Shown here: in pieces, positions 1 through 6,489 of the stretch
Layout of the letters: each line of letters begins with the position of its first letter
How positions within the stretch are numbered: the first letter of the stretch is position 1
DNA from: Bdellovibrio sp. CG10_big_fil_rev_8_21_14_0_10_47_8
GTDB taxonomy: Bacteria > Bdellovibrionota > Bdellovibrionia > Bdellovibrionales > Bdellovibrionaceae
Direction: 5' to 3'
DNA: 6,649 nucleotides
Assembly (NCBI GenBank): GCA_002773975.1
Contig: PEZR01000111.1
Location: 1 to 6,649 of the forward strand
Translations under genes and position numbers: made by a program
Notes under the pieces: generated by a model
The model's database searches: none
Seen by the model: the letters and a program-made list of their open reading frames with translations, nothing else
What the model was told of the DNA's origin: nothing

Positions 1-351
1 TTGATTTTCTTTGTCTTTGGGCTGAATGGATTTTTTCAATTTCTACCCATGCCGGCCTCCATCCCAGAAGCCGCGACTCAGTTTTCAGGTGCTCTTTTTG
101 CCACAGGATATTTCTTTCCGGTGCTGAAAGCGACAGAAGTACTCTGCGGCGCTCTGCTTTTGAGTGGATTTTTTGCACCTGTAGCCCTGATTATTTTGGC
201 ACCGATCACTATCCAGATCTTCTTGTTTCATGCCTTTTTAACGCCAGGACTTCAGAATCTGGCGATGCCTCTGGCGATCATCATACTTCATGTTATCGCT
301 GCCCGTGGGTTCTGGTCACTCTACGCACCCTTGTTCCAGAAAAGAGCCTAG
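1..351 (+). CDS. DoxX-like membrane protein (5' end missing)
   Basis: The frame is open at the first base, and the TTG there is probably an internal codon rather than the start. About 15-20 N-terminal residues, including the beginning of the first membrane helix, would lie upstream. The visible 116 residues are very hydrophobic. They show the DoxX-like signature FVFGLNGFFQFLPMP (residues 4-18), then ALFATGYFFPVLKATEVLCG (31-50). Helices fall at roughly 37-56, 60-80 and 84-103, with a short basic tail. The fit is to the small four-helix DoxX/DoxD-like inner-membrane family. Members are mostly uncharacterised, and some are linked to thiol or redox stress, so no specific reaction can be assigned. 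The stop codon TAG is followed after 9 bases by a terminator hairpin, so this is the last gene of its transcript. Confidence 0.8.
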   Translation: MIFFVFGLNGFFQFLPMPASIPEAATQFSGALFATGYFFPVLKATEVLCGALLLSGFFAPVALIILAPITIQIFLFHAFLTPGLQNLAMPLAIIILHVIAARGFWSLYAPLFQKRA

Positions 352-360
352 TCATCAGAA

Positions 361-396
361 AAGGGACTGGTGAAGATTCACCAGTCCCTTCTTTTT
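361..396. terminator. bidirectional intrinsic terminator between convergent genes
   Basis: A perfect 14-bp inverted repeat, AAGGGACTGGTGAA (361-374) and TTCACCAGTCCCTT (377-390), folds to a GC-containing stem with an effective 4-base loop. On the plus strand it is followed by CTTTTT (391-396). On the minus strand the stem runs out into TTTT (complement of 359-362). It lies in the 49 bp between the stop of the DoxX-like gene (351) and the stop of the minus-strand TfoX-like gene (401), where one element could terminate both transcripts. Confidence 0.9.
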
Positions 397-400
397 CGAT

Positions 401-787
401 CTATTTTTTGGATTTTTTTAACTTCACTTTGGGAATTTTTCCGATCCTCACATCTGCGCTCAAAACAAACCGACAGGCCTTCAGAACCGAGTCCTCAAAA
501 TCGTCCGCATCCACCGGCAAGACCTGCCAGCCAGTTGGACCAGCTCCAAAAATTTGGATGGATCTCATATTTGGGAAATCTTTCCGCAATGAAGCGTGAT
601 GCTCTCCGGTGGTTGCCAGCCAGACACCGTTGTCCTCAGGGTAGCTAGGTCGATCCCTCAAGATAAAAATAATTTTCTCATCAACATAAACAGCCCAGGC
701 ACCGAACATGGGCTTTACATAGGGAGCGCGACTTTCAATTTCTTCAAAGATAAATTCAAAGGGAATCTTTCGTGTTGATTTGATCAC
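401..787 (-). CDS. TfoX/Sxy N-terminal-domain-like protein
   Basis: A 128-residue soluble protein with no signal peptide or membrane segment. The start KSTRKIPFEFIFEEIESR followed by VKPMFGAWAVYVDEKIIFILRD (about residues 24-45) resembles the small alpha/beta TfoX N-terminal fold, where a conserved KxMFG turn precedes a beta hairpin. The rest (NGVWLATTGEHHASL, 53-67; FPNMRSIQIFG, 71-81; TGWQVLP, 85-91) looks like a conserved stand-alone family of unknown function. The tail is lysine-rich (KVKLKKSKK, 120-128). The start is GTG at 787-785, backed by GGGAG at 798-794 with 6 bases of spacing, which lies inside the end of the upstream gene. Only 3 bp separate it from the OtsAB stop, so the two are very probably co-transcribed. 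A direct role in trehalose metabolism or in competence cannot be inferred. The family call is by resemblance only. Confidence 0.6.
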   Translation of the reverse strand: MIKSTRKIPFEFIFEEIESRAPYVKPMFGAWAVYVDEKIIFILRDRPSYPEDNGVWLATTGEHHASLRKDFPNMRSIQIFGAGPTGWQVLPVDADDFEDSVLKACRFVLSADVRIGKIPKVKLKKSKK

Positions 788-790
788 CGA

Positions 791-2998
791 TCACTCCCGG
801 CTGGACTCCCGTATCTTAGAAATCTCCTGCAGAAATGGCAATACGTCTTCTTGACTGTTCAAGCGATACTGCGCGACCGTGTTTTCATTCCCCACTTTGA
901 TCGTAATTCCCCTGTCGCCAAGAATCCTAAATATATCTTCATCCGTCCGATCATCTCCGATGCCAATCACCAAATGCTCAGGGGACTCGCTCTCCAACAG
1001 CCATCGGACAAAACTTCCCTTGTTGCATTCCACCGCCTTGGCTTCGACAATTTTTGACCCCGTCGTCACCACGACTGGCAAATTAGCCAAACCCACCTGC
1101 AACTCATCATCCAATTTTCGCGCCTGAAATGACGCAAACTCAACGGGAGACAATCGAAAGTGCCAAACCAGAGCGGCGGCCTTGGTCTCGACCAAAGACA
1201 AAGGAACTCTTTCTGCATAATCTTCCATCACCCTTTGAACTTCGGGATACCAGGACTGAATATCCGATGAAACCCGACTTCGCCACTCTCCCCCTGGTTC
1301 CTTATAGAAAGCACCGTGCTCTGCTGCCAAATGGAACGAGCAATTTGGGAATTGAGCGTCTAAAAATTTTTGATCTCTCCCGCTCAAAACATAGATGGTG
1401 AAATGTTTTTGCAATTTATCCAACATCTGAATTGCTTGTTTTGTCACCACTGCAAGCTCAGGCCTCTTTTGCAACGAAACAATCGTTCCATCATAATCCA
1501 AAACCAAAATACATTTTTTTGCTTTACCGATTTGATCCAAAATTTTTGGTTGAGATTCTGATGTCTTAGGGCTGATCCTCAGGGTTGGTCGGCGGCGGGG
1601 TTCGTCTCCGGCCGCATCCAAGTCCTTCAGAAAAGAATGAGCCCACTGGGTTGCAGAATACTTTGATAACATTTCCTGGGTCATCTGAAGTTTCTCGCGA
1701 CGCTCTTCCATCGGCATGTGGTAAGCGCTATTCAAGGCATCGGCAACTGAGTCCTCATCCCATGGATTGATCATGATTGAATTCACCAGCAAAGATGAGG
1801 CTCCTGCAAACTCGCTCAGAACAATCATCCCTGGATCTTCCAAATCCTGTGAAACGGCATACTCCATAGCTACGAGATTCATCCCATCACGTTTACTGGT
1901 GATAAGAACACAGTCCGCCCTGCGATAAAGAGCTAAAAGTTCATTCTCAGTGATTGAATTAAAGATATAATTGACCGGTGTATACCCCAGTTGCCCAAAC
2001 TCTCCGTTGATGGTTCCAACCAATTGATCAATTTCTCGCTTCAGACGAATATACGCCGGAACCTTTGTTCGAGTCGGAACAGCGACCTGCAATAAGCTGA
2101 CTTGTCCCCGCAGCTCAGAATATTTCTGCAACAACTTTCGAAAGCCCTTTAGCTTCAGCTCCAACCCCTTGCTATAATCCAAACGATCGACGCCTAAAAT
2201 AAGAAACGGACTTTTGATCTTCTGTTGAAATTTCTCACTCAGCTCCAGAACCCTCGGTGAAACGGACCTCTGCCGAAGACCCTCATTGTCAATACTTATA
2301 GGGTAAACGCCCAGATGTAGCGTATGATCATCAATCTCGGCCTTGAAAAATGTGGAATCGATTCCCAGTCGCGTTGTGAGCGAGATCGTAAAGTGGCGCA
2401 AATATGAGTGCTCATGAAATCCAACCAGATCGGCTAGAATCATGCCACGTAAAATGTCTTCCCGGACCGGCAGCTGTCGAAAAATTTCAGAGCTCGGGAA
2501 AGGTGTGTGCAGAAATAAACCGATTTTTAAATTGGGGTTTGTCTGTTTCAACATTTCTGGAAGCAATAGAAAATGAAAATCATGAATCCAAACTGTATCC
2601 CCATCCACGGCAATTTTCAAAATCTCGTCGGCCATCAGACGATTGGCTTGGATATAGGCATTCCAATTCTCTCGATGAAAAAACACATGCTGCCCTTCAT
2701 AGTGAAAGAGCGGCCACAAAACATCATTGCAAAATTTGTCATAATAGCTGTCATACAGTCTTTTTTCGAGAACCACAGGATGCAATCTCAGATGAGGATT
2801 TGCTTGATCCGATTTCTGTGCCAGCTGTTGTGCAACTTCTCCCTCAGTCTCGAATCCCAACCAATAAAAGGGCTGATCAAGATGCACACCAAGTAACGCT
2901 GAAACCAGACCCCCACTGCCACGCTTCAAGTCTCCTGTTTTTGAGTTGATGCTAAAGGGCAATCGATTTGAAACAAAAATGCGTTTTGGTTTTGTCAA
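791..2998 (-). CDS. otsAB: bifunctional trehalose-6-P synthase / trehalose-6-P phosphatase
   Basis: A 735-residue cytosolic fusion of the two steps of the OtsAB route: UDP-glucose plus glucose-6-phosphate gives trehalose-6-phosphate, then trehalose. Residues 1-460 are a GT20 synthase. Visible sites are SNR (R12), the glycine pair 29-30, Y86 and W95 in the YYDKFCNDVLWPLFH stretch, D140 in VWIHD, H164 in FLHTPFP, R272 and K277 in DRLDYSKG, and D371 and E379 in RDGMNLVAMEY. All sit at a constant +10 offset from the E. coli OtsA residues I recall. After a polar linker (about 461-495), residues 496-735 are a HAD-type phosphatase: DYDGT (501-505, nucleophile D501 and acid D503), SGR (539-541), a lysine in the 649-660 region, and GDDRTDED (681-688). 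Both halves look catalytically intact. The start is TTG at 2998, the first possible start after an in-frame stop, with GGAG at 3012-3009 spaced 10 bases away. It heads a two-gene minus-strand operon. Confidence 0.96.
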   Translation of the reverse strand: MTKPKRIFVSNRLPFSINSKTGDLKRGSGGLVSALLGVHLDQPFYWLGFETEGEVAQQLAQKSDQANPHLRLHPVVLEKRLYDSYYDKFCNDVLWPLFHYEGQHVFFHRENWNAYIQANRLMADEILKIAVDGDTVWIHDFHFLLLPEMLKQTNPNLKIGLFLHTPFPSSEIFRQLPVREDILRGMILADLVGFHEHSYLRHFTISLTTRLGIDSTFFKAEIDDHTLHLGVYPISIDNEGLRQRSVSPRVLELSEKFQQKIKSPFLILGVDRLDYSKGLELKLKGFRKLLQKYSELRGQVSLLQVAVPTRTKVPAYIRLKREIDQLVGTINGEFGQLGYTPVNYIFNSITENELLALYRRADCVLITSKRDGMNLVAMEYAVSQDLEDPGMIVLSEFAGASSLLVNSIMINPWDEDSVADALNSAYHMPMEERREKLQMTQEMLSKYSATQWAHSFLKDLDAAGDEPRRRPTLRISPKTSESQPKILDQIGKAKKCILVLDYDGTIVSLQKRPELAVVTKQAIQMLDKLQKHFTIYVLSGRDQKFLDAQFPNCSFHLAAEHGAFYKEPGGEWRSRVSSDIQSWYPEVQRVMEDYAERVPLSLVETKAAALVWHFRLSPVEFASFQARKLDDELQVGLANLPVVVTTGSKIVEAKAVECNKGSFVRWLLESESPEHLVIGIGDDRTDEDIFRILGDRGITIKVGNENTVAQYRLNSQEDVLPFLQEISKIRESSRE

Positions 2999-3008
2999 AG
3001 TCGTGTAA

Positions 3009-3012
3009 CTCC
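3009..3012 (-). promoter_or_regulatory. ribosome binding site of otsAB (fixes the TTG start)
   Basis: GGAG on the minus strand lies 10 bases before the TTG at 2998. The nearest ATG upstream on that strand (3014-3012) is out of frame, and an in-frame TAG lies shortly before it, so the rare TTG is the best start for the synthase. Confidence 0.6.
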
Positions 3013-3024
3013 ATTTATGGTGAA

Positions 3025-3053
3025 TCTATATGAAAAAAAATATCCCGAGCGAA
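3025..3053 (-). promoter_or_regulatory. possible promoter for otsAB inside the GH15 gene start
   Basis: Reading the minus strand, TATAGA (3030-3025) is a fair -10 box. A poor -35 box, TTCGCT (3053-3048), is 17 bp away; TTGTTC at 3056-3051 is better but would need a 20-bp spacer. Transcription would begin near 3018, leaving a leader of about 20 bases that contains the GGAG ribosome site. The -10 box would cover the first base of the GH15 start codon. This is weak consensus matching, supported mainly by lack of room elsewhere. Confidence 0.3.
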
Positions 3054-4853
3054 CAACACCAGCAAAAAAACCAATCACAACACCAATACCAAATGGGAAT
3101 TATTGGCAACTGCAGTTTTAATGCACTCGTTGATCAGCATGCTAACATTAAATGGCTCTGTTGGCCACGATTTGATTCAAGTTTTATCTTTGGCTCCTTG
3201 CTTGATGAAAAAAAGGGAGGGGAGTATTCAATTTCTCCTGCCGATGAGACCTACACTTCGAAACAAAGTTATATCGTAAATACGAACGTCCTCGTAACTC
3301 GATTCGAAAGTGAAGAGGGTGTTTTTGAAGTCACTGACTTTGCTCCGCGATTTTTATTGAACGAACGCATACATCGGCCTCTCATGCTTTTTCGAAAGGT
3401 CCGGAAGATTTCTGGATCTCCACGCGCCATCGTTAAATGCCGGGCCGTGGGCAGCTATGGCGAAATGGAAGCTGACGTGCAGCTAGGGAGCCATCACATT
3501 CGCTACATGAATCTTGAAGCTCCGGTACGACTGACGACCAATGCTTCACTGACTTATATTCAACAACAAAGGCCCTTTGCTATTGCAGAAGATCTCTACT
3601 TTGTTCTCTCCTGGGGAATTCCTCTTGAGGGACCTTTGTTAACCACCTTTGAAGACTTTCTCACTCGGACCATCAAATATTGGCAGACCTGGGTCGAGCG
3701 CTGTACTCTGCCGCAACTTTTCCAAAAAGAGGTCATCCGTTCCGCCCTCACTTTAAAATTGCATCAATTCGAAGACACCGGCGCCATTATTGCCTCATGC
3801 TCCACGAGCCTGCCAGAGATCCCCGGAGAGCATCGCAACTGGGACTATCGTTTTTGTTGGCTCCGAGATACCTATTATACTCTTCATGCGTTGAATTCCC
3901 TGGGACACTTTGAAGAGATGGAAAAATACGCCCACTTTATTGAGAACTTGAATATTGAATCTCTCACCGCACTCCAACCTGTCTACTGTATTGATGGCAC
4001 TGCGAATATGACCGAAAGAGAACTTCCCCTCGGTGGATACCTCAATAATCAGCCCGTTCGAGTTGGAAATGAGGCCGCAACACAAATCCAACACGATGCC
4101 TACGGGCAAATTTTATTGGCCTTGTTTAATCTGCACACCGATGTGCGTTTGGTAGAACGACGTAGACTCTCAGAGCAGTCTTTGGAGTCTCTCTTGGGAT
4201 ACATTGAAAAAACCATTGATACTCCGGACAATGGAGTCTGGGAATTTCAGGGAAAAACTTCTGTCCATTCCTATTCTCTACTTTTTCATTGGGCTGGCAG
4301 CGCGGCTTGCCGAAAAATTGCCAAACATATCAAAAATGAAGACTTGGCCAAAAGAGCCGACATCTGCATTGCGAAGACAATAGCTCTTTTGGAAAAGTGC
4401 TACGATGCCGAACGAGGTGTTTACACTCAAGCCATTGGATCTAAGGATCTGGATGCCAGTCTTTTGCAGATGATCACCCTTGGATATTTTCATGGTCAAA
4501 AAAAGAACAAGGCGGTCTCTCATCTCAGGGCCATTCAGAAAGATCTCGAGATTACGCCGGGATTTTTGCTCAGATACCGACATCCTGATAAATTCGGTGA
4601 GCAAAAGTCCGCATTTTTAGTTTGTAGCTTCTGGTACATTGAAGCGCTGGCCTCTTTGGATTTTATTGATGAAGCCACTGCTCTTTTTGAAAAGGTGTTA
4701 AAAACTCAAAATGCATTGGGCCTGATGAGTGAGGACTTTGATGTTGATTCCTCCAGTCAATGGGGAAACTTTCCGCAAACTTACAGCCATGTCGGTCTGA
4801 TTAACTGTGCCTTTGCATTGGACAAGGCCTCTCGAAAGCCGGCATTCTTATGA
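3030..4853 (+). CDS. glycoside hydrolase family 15 protein, probable trehalase (or glucoamylase)
   Basis: A 607-residue protein of usual length for bacterial GH15, with no signal peptide, so probably cytosolic. An N-terminal beta-sandwich (about 22-215) opens with GIIGNCSFNALVD and KWLCWPRFDS (41-50). An (alpha/alpha)6 barrel follows (about 225-600) with GEHRNWDYRFCWLRD (266-280). The likely general acid is E405 in NGVWEFQG and the likely base E568 in LGLMSED, followed by GNFPQTYSH (579-587). GH15 contains glucoamylases, glucodextranases and trehalases. Position next to otsAB and a sugar kinase favours trehalose hydrolysis to two glucoses, but sequence alone does not prove the substrate. The ATG at 3030 has GGTGA (3019-3023) six bases upstream. 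The alternative M22 lacks an SD, so residues 1-21, rich in Q, H and N, look like a real extension. Its stop overlaps the next gene's start by 4 bp (ATGA). Confidence 0.93.
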   Translation: MKKNIPSEQHQQKNQSQHQYQMGIIGNCSFNALVDQHANIKWLCWPRFDSSFIFGSLLDEKKGGEYSISPADETYTSKQSYIVNTNVLVTRFESEEGVFEVTDFAPRFLLNERIHRPLMLFRKVRKISGSPRAIVKCRAVGSYGEMEADVQLGSHHIRYMNLEAPVRLTTNASLTYIQQQRPFAIAEDLYFVLSWGIPLEGPLLTTFEDFLTRTIKYWQTWVERCTLPQLFQKEVIRSALTLKLHQFEDTGAIIASCSTSLPEIPGEHRNWDYRFCWLRDTYYTLHALNSLGHFEEMEKYAHFIENLNIESLTALQPVYCIDGTANMTERELPLGGYLNNQPVRVGNEAATQIQHDAYGQILLALFNLHTDVRLVERRRLSEQSLESLLGYIEKTIDTPDNGVWEFQGKTSVHSYSLLFHWAGSAACRKIAKHIKNEDLAKRADICIAKTIALLEKCYDAERGVYTQAIGSKDLDASLLQMITLGYFHGQKKNKAVSHLRAIQKDLEITPGFLLRYRHPDKFGEQKSAFLVCSFWYIEALASLDFIDEATALFEKVLKTQNALGLMSEDFDVDSSSQWGNFPQTYSHVGLINCAFALDKASRKPAFL

Positions 4854-5806
4854 GTCGAAAAGGCCGTTACACCATTGGTATTGATCTCGGTGGAACAAAG
4901 CTAGCCGCCGCTCTAGTTCGCCACGATGGACATATTCTAGATTTCACCAAGGTTCCGGTGGATATGAAAAAAGAAAAGTCCGCAAAAAAAACTCAGGACA
5001 GAGTCATTGAAACGATCGCTGAAATCGTCATGGACTTCAAAGAAAGATATCCAAAACAATGTTCCCTGTCTCGATTTCAAGGAGTTGGACTGGCCAGTGC
5101 CGGCCCCCTGAATGTTGAACAAGGCACATTGATTCATCCGGCAAATTTTCCAGGATGGAAAACCGTCCCGCTCCGTCGCTTAGTTCAGAAATCAATTCAA
5201 CGACGCGGCTTCAAAACTGAAGTTCATTTTCAAAATGACGCCATCGCGGCAGCCTACGCGGAAGGTTGGGTCGGAGGAGCTCGTCAACTCCGCTCCTATG
5301 CATTGGTCACCGTGGGAACTGGGGTTGGATCAGGGGTGATTCTTAATGGGAAACCCTGCCAAAACAAAGGTGCCGGCTCGGAATTTGGACACTGTTTGGT
5401 GGATATTCGTGGCCTTCAACGGCATCCAAAAAATCTTAAACACTTTACTGTCGAAGGCATTGCCTCTGGCACGGCACTGATTCGACGAGCTCGAGAGATG
5501 GGTTTCCAGGGATCTTCGGTCGAGGAGCTGGTCCTCGCAAGAAGCACGAAATACCAAGTGCTCTACGATGACATGGCCTGGGCCTTGGCAGGGCTATGTT
5601 ACAATCTTTCTATTGGGTTCCACCTAGATGCGATTTTTTTTAGCGGCGGCCTCATAAAAATTAGGGATCTTTATTTCCCACAAACAAAAGAGCGCTATAA
5701 AAAAATGGTGCGAGAGTTCAACCCCCTTTTTCTATGTCCCCTCTCCATTGCTAAGACAAAAAACCAAGCCGGATTTTTGGGCGCGGCTTATTTACCCTAT
5801 CTTTGA
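4850..5806 (+). CDS. ROK-family sugar kinase, likely glucokinase
   Basis: A 318-residue kinase of the actin/hexokinase fold. DLGGTK (12-17) is the first phosphate-binding loop, QND (128-130) carries the catalytic aspartate D130, GTGVGSG (156-162) is the second phosphate loop, and SEFGH (177-181) with E202 in VEGIASGTAL matches the sugar-binding residues of ROK kinases. There is no N-terminal helix-turn-helix, so it is an enzyme rather than a NagC/Mlc-type repressor. The usual zinc motif CxCGxxGC between the ExGH histidine and the sugar-binding glutamate is absent: residues 182-201 keep only C182. The start ATG overlaps the GH15 stop as ATGA and has only a weak SD, implying translational coupling. 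The inferred role is to phosphorylate glucose released by the GH15 enzyme, supplying glucose-6-phosphate for glycolysis and for OtsA. Other hexoses such as mannose or N-acetyl sugars cannot be excluded. Confidence 0.88.
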   Translation: MSRKGRYTIGIDLGGTKLAAALVRHDGHILDFTKVPVDMKKEKSAKKTQDRVIETIAEIVMDFKERYPKQCSLSRFQGVGLASAGPLNVEQGTLIHPANFPGWKTVPLRRLVQKSIQRRGFKTEVHFQNDAIAAAYAEGWVGGARQLRSYALVTVGTGVGSGVILNGKPCQNKGAGSEFGHCLVDIRGLQRHPKNLKHFTVEGIASGTALIRRAREMGFQGSSVEELVLARSTKYQVLYDDMAWALAGLCYNLSIGFHLDAIFFSGGLIKIRDLYFPQTKERYKKMVREFNPLFLCPLSIAKTKNQAGFLGAAYLPYL

Positions 5807-5849
5807 CGACAATTTGACCCGCTAGCGTAGCATTTTTCCCAGCTGTTCA

Positions 5850-5886
5850 TAAAATGAGGACTCCTTGCCCTGCCAAATTCATTTTA
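5850..5886. repeat. 8-bp inverted repeat in the intergenic region
   Basis: TAAAATGA (5850-5857) and TCATTTTA (5879-5886) form a perfect inverted repeat with a 21-base gap, inside the 162-bp region between the ROK kinase and the CBS gene. No T-run follows, so it does not look like a terminator. It could be a binding site for a dimeric regulator, placed just upstream of the candidate sigma-54 promoter, or it could be chance in AT-rich DNA. Confidence 0.3.
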
Positions 5887-5888
5887 GT

Positions 5889-5905
5889 TTGGTCTTGGTC
5901 TTGCA
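5889..5905 (+). promoter_or_regulatory. candidate sigma-54 (-24/-12) promoter for the CBS/M50 genes
   Basis: The 17 bases read TTGG (5889-5892), eight further bases, then TTGCA (5901-5905). The -24 GG and -12 GC doublets are exactly 10 bases apart, as sigma-54 promoters require, and the flanking YTGG and TTGCW match. The middle CACG of the consensus is not matched. Transcription would begin near 5916, about 53 bases before the CBS gene start. I found no convincing sigma-70 boxes in this gap. The match partly arises from a 2.5-copy TTGGTC tandem, which lowers confidence. Confidence 0.3.
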
Positions 5906-5956
5906 CCAGCCTCTTATGGAGAATCGGAAGTGAAATGATCTCTCCGCAATTATTTT

Positions 5957-5964
5957 AAGGAGGT
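5957..5964 (+). promoter_or_regulatory. near-ideal ribosome binding site of the CBS gene
   Basis: AAGGAGGT is a full anti-SD match, 4 bases before the ATG at 5969. It is far stronger than the ribosome sites of the other genes here, which suggests the CBS protein is made in quantity or must be translated efficiently. Confidence 0.85.
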
Positions 5965-5968
5965 CGCA

Positions 5969-6487
5969 ATGTTGACTCAAATCGGAACTCATATTCATGA
6001 TCGACTAACGGGAACAAAGACCACAAAAAATGTCTTTGGCACTGCTCTAGATCAGATGTACGAGACAAAAGTCGTCAGCTTAACTGCGGATGCCAGCGTC
6101 TTTGACGCCGCTCAGTTAATGCTCAGCAAACATGTAGGAGACATCGTCGTCGTCGAGGAAAAAAATGGCCAAACGATCCCGAAAGGTATCGTCACTGATC
6201 GAGACATTGTCATCAATACCATCGCACAAAAAAAGGATCCTGCAACAATGAAGCTCTCTGAATTGATGCTCGGTCAGGTTGTGACTGCTACCGACCAACA
6301 CAGTTTGTCGGACCTAGTTCGACTGATGACAGAGCAAGGGGTCAGCAGAATGCCCATCGTGGATGACAAAGGGGCGCTCAAGGGAATTTTGTCCTCTAAA
6401 CGTCTTTATCAATTTTTTGCTCAGGGCTTGTGTGAACTTTCTTCTCTGTCTAAACAACAGCAAGAGCGCGAAGGAAAAAGGCACTAG
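5969..6487 (+). CDS. two-CBS-domain protein
   Basis: A 172-residue soluble protein built almost wholly of a CBS pair (Bateman module). CBS1 spans about 33-85, with VVSLTADASVFDAAQLM (35-51), VGDIVVVEE and GIVTDRDIV (73-81). CBS2 spans about 98-152, with VVTATDQHSLSDLVRLM (104-120), GVSRMPIVDDKG and LKGILSSKRL. Such pairs usually bind adenosine nucleotides or related ligands in the cleft between the two domains and act as sensors. The ends of both domains carry the GI(V/L)(T/S) strand followed by a charged residue, a typical nucleotide-binding position. The first 25 residues and the polar tail (SKQQQEREGKRH) are unassigned. No enzymatic domain is attached. The gene is probably co-transcribed with the M50-like gene that begins 2 bp after its stop, so it may signal to that protease. 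That link is inferred from position only. Confidence 0.9.
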   Translation: MLTQIGTHIHDRLTGTKTTKNVFGTALDQMYETKVVSLTADASVFDAAQLMLSKHVGDIVVVEEKNGQTIPKGIVTDRDIVINTIAQKKDPATMKLSELMLGQVVTATDQHSLSDLVRLMTEQGVSRMPIVDDKGALKGILSSKRLYQFFAQGLCELSSLSKQQQEREGKRH

Positions 6488-6489
6488 TG

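Noticed and set aside
370..787. Plus-strand open frames across the TfoX-like gene
   Set aside because: One starts inside the terminator hairpin and their translations look like random composition, while the minus-strand frame reads as a coherent protein with a good SD.
2404..2949. A 181-codon open frame on the plus strand, opposite otsAB
   Set aside because: It lies wholly within the well-supported synthase domain on the other strand, its translation has no recognisable motif, and no ribosome site stands out. It is a shadow frame.
2992..3020. TTGTCA as a -35 box for the GH15 gene
   Set aside because: At 17 bp spacing the downstream hexamer is TTATGG, which barely matches a -10 box, so no plus-strand promoter is called.
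5820..5837. CGCTAGCG palindrome followed by a T-run after the ROK gene, as a terminator
   Set aside because: The best hairpin (GCTA-GCG-TAGC) has only 4 base pairs, too weak to call an intrinsic terminator.
5814..5853. TTGACC with a downstream CATAAA as a sigma-70 promoter
   Set aside because: The boxes are 28 bp apart, well outside the usual 16-18 bp, and no -10 match lies at the correct distance.
5889..5903. TTGGTC tandem repeat as a repeat element
   Set aside because: Only about two and a half copies of six bases; more informative as part of the candidate sigma-54 site.
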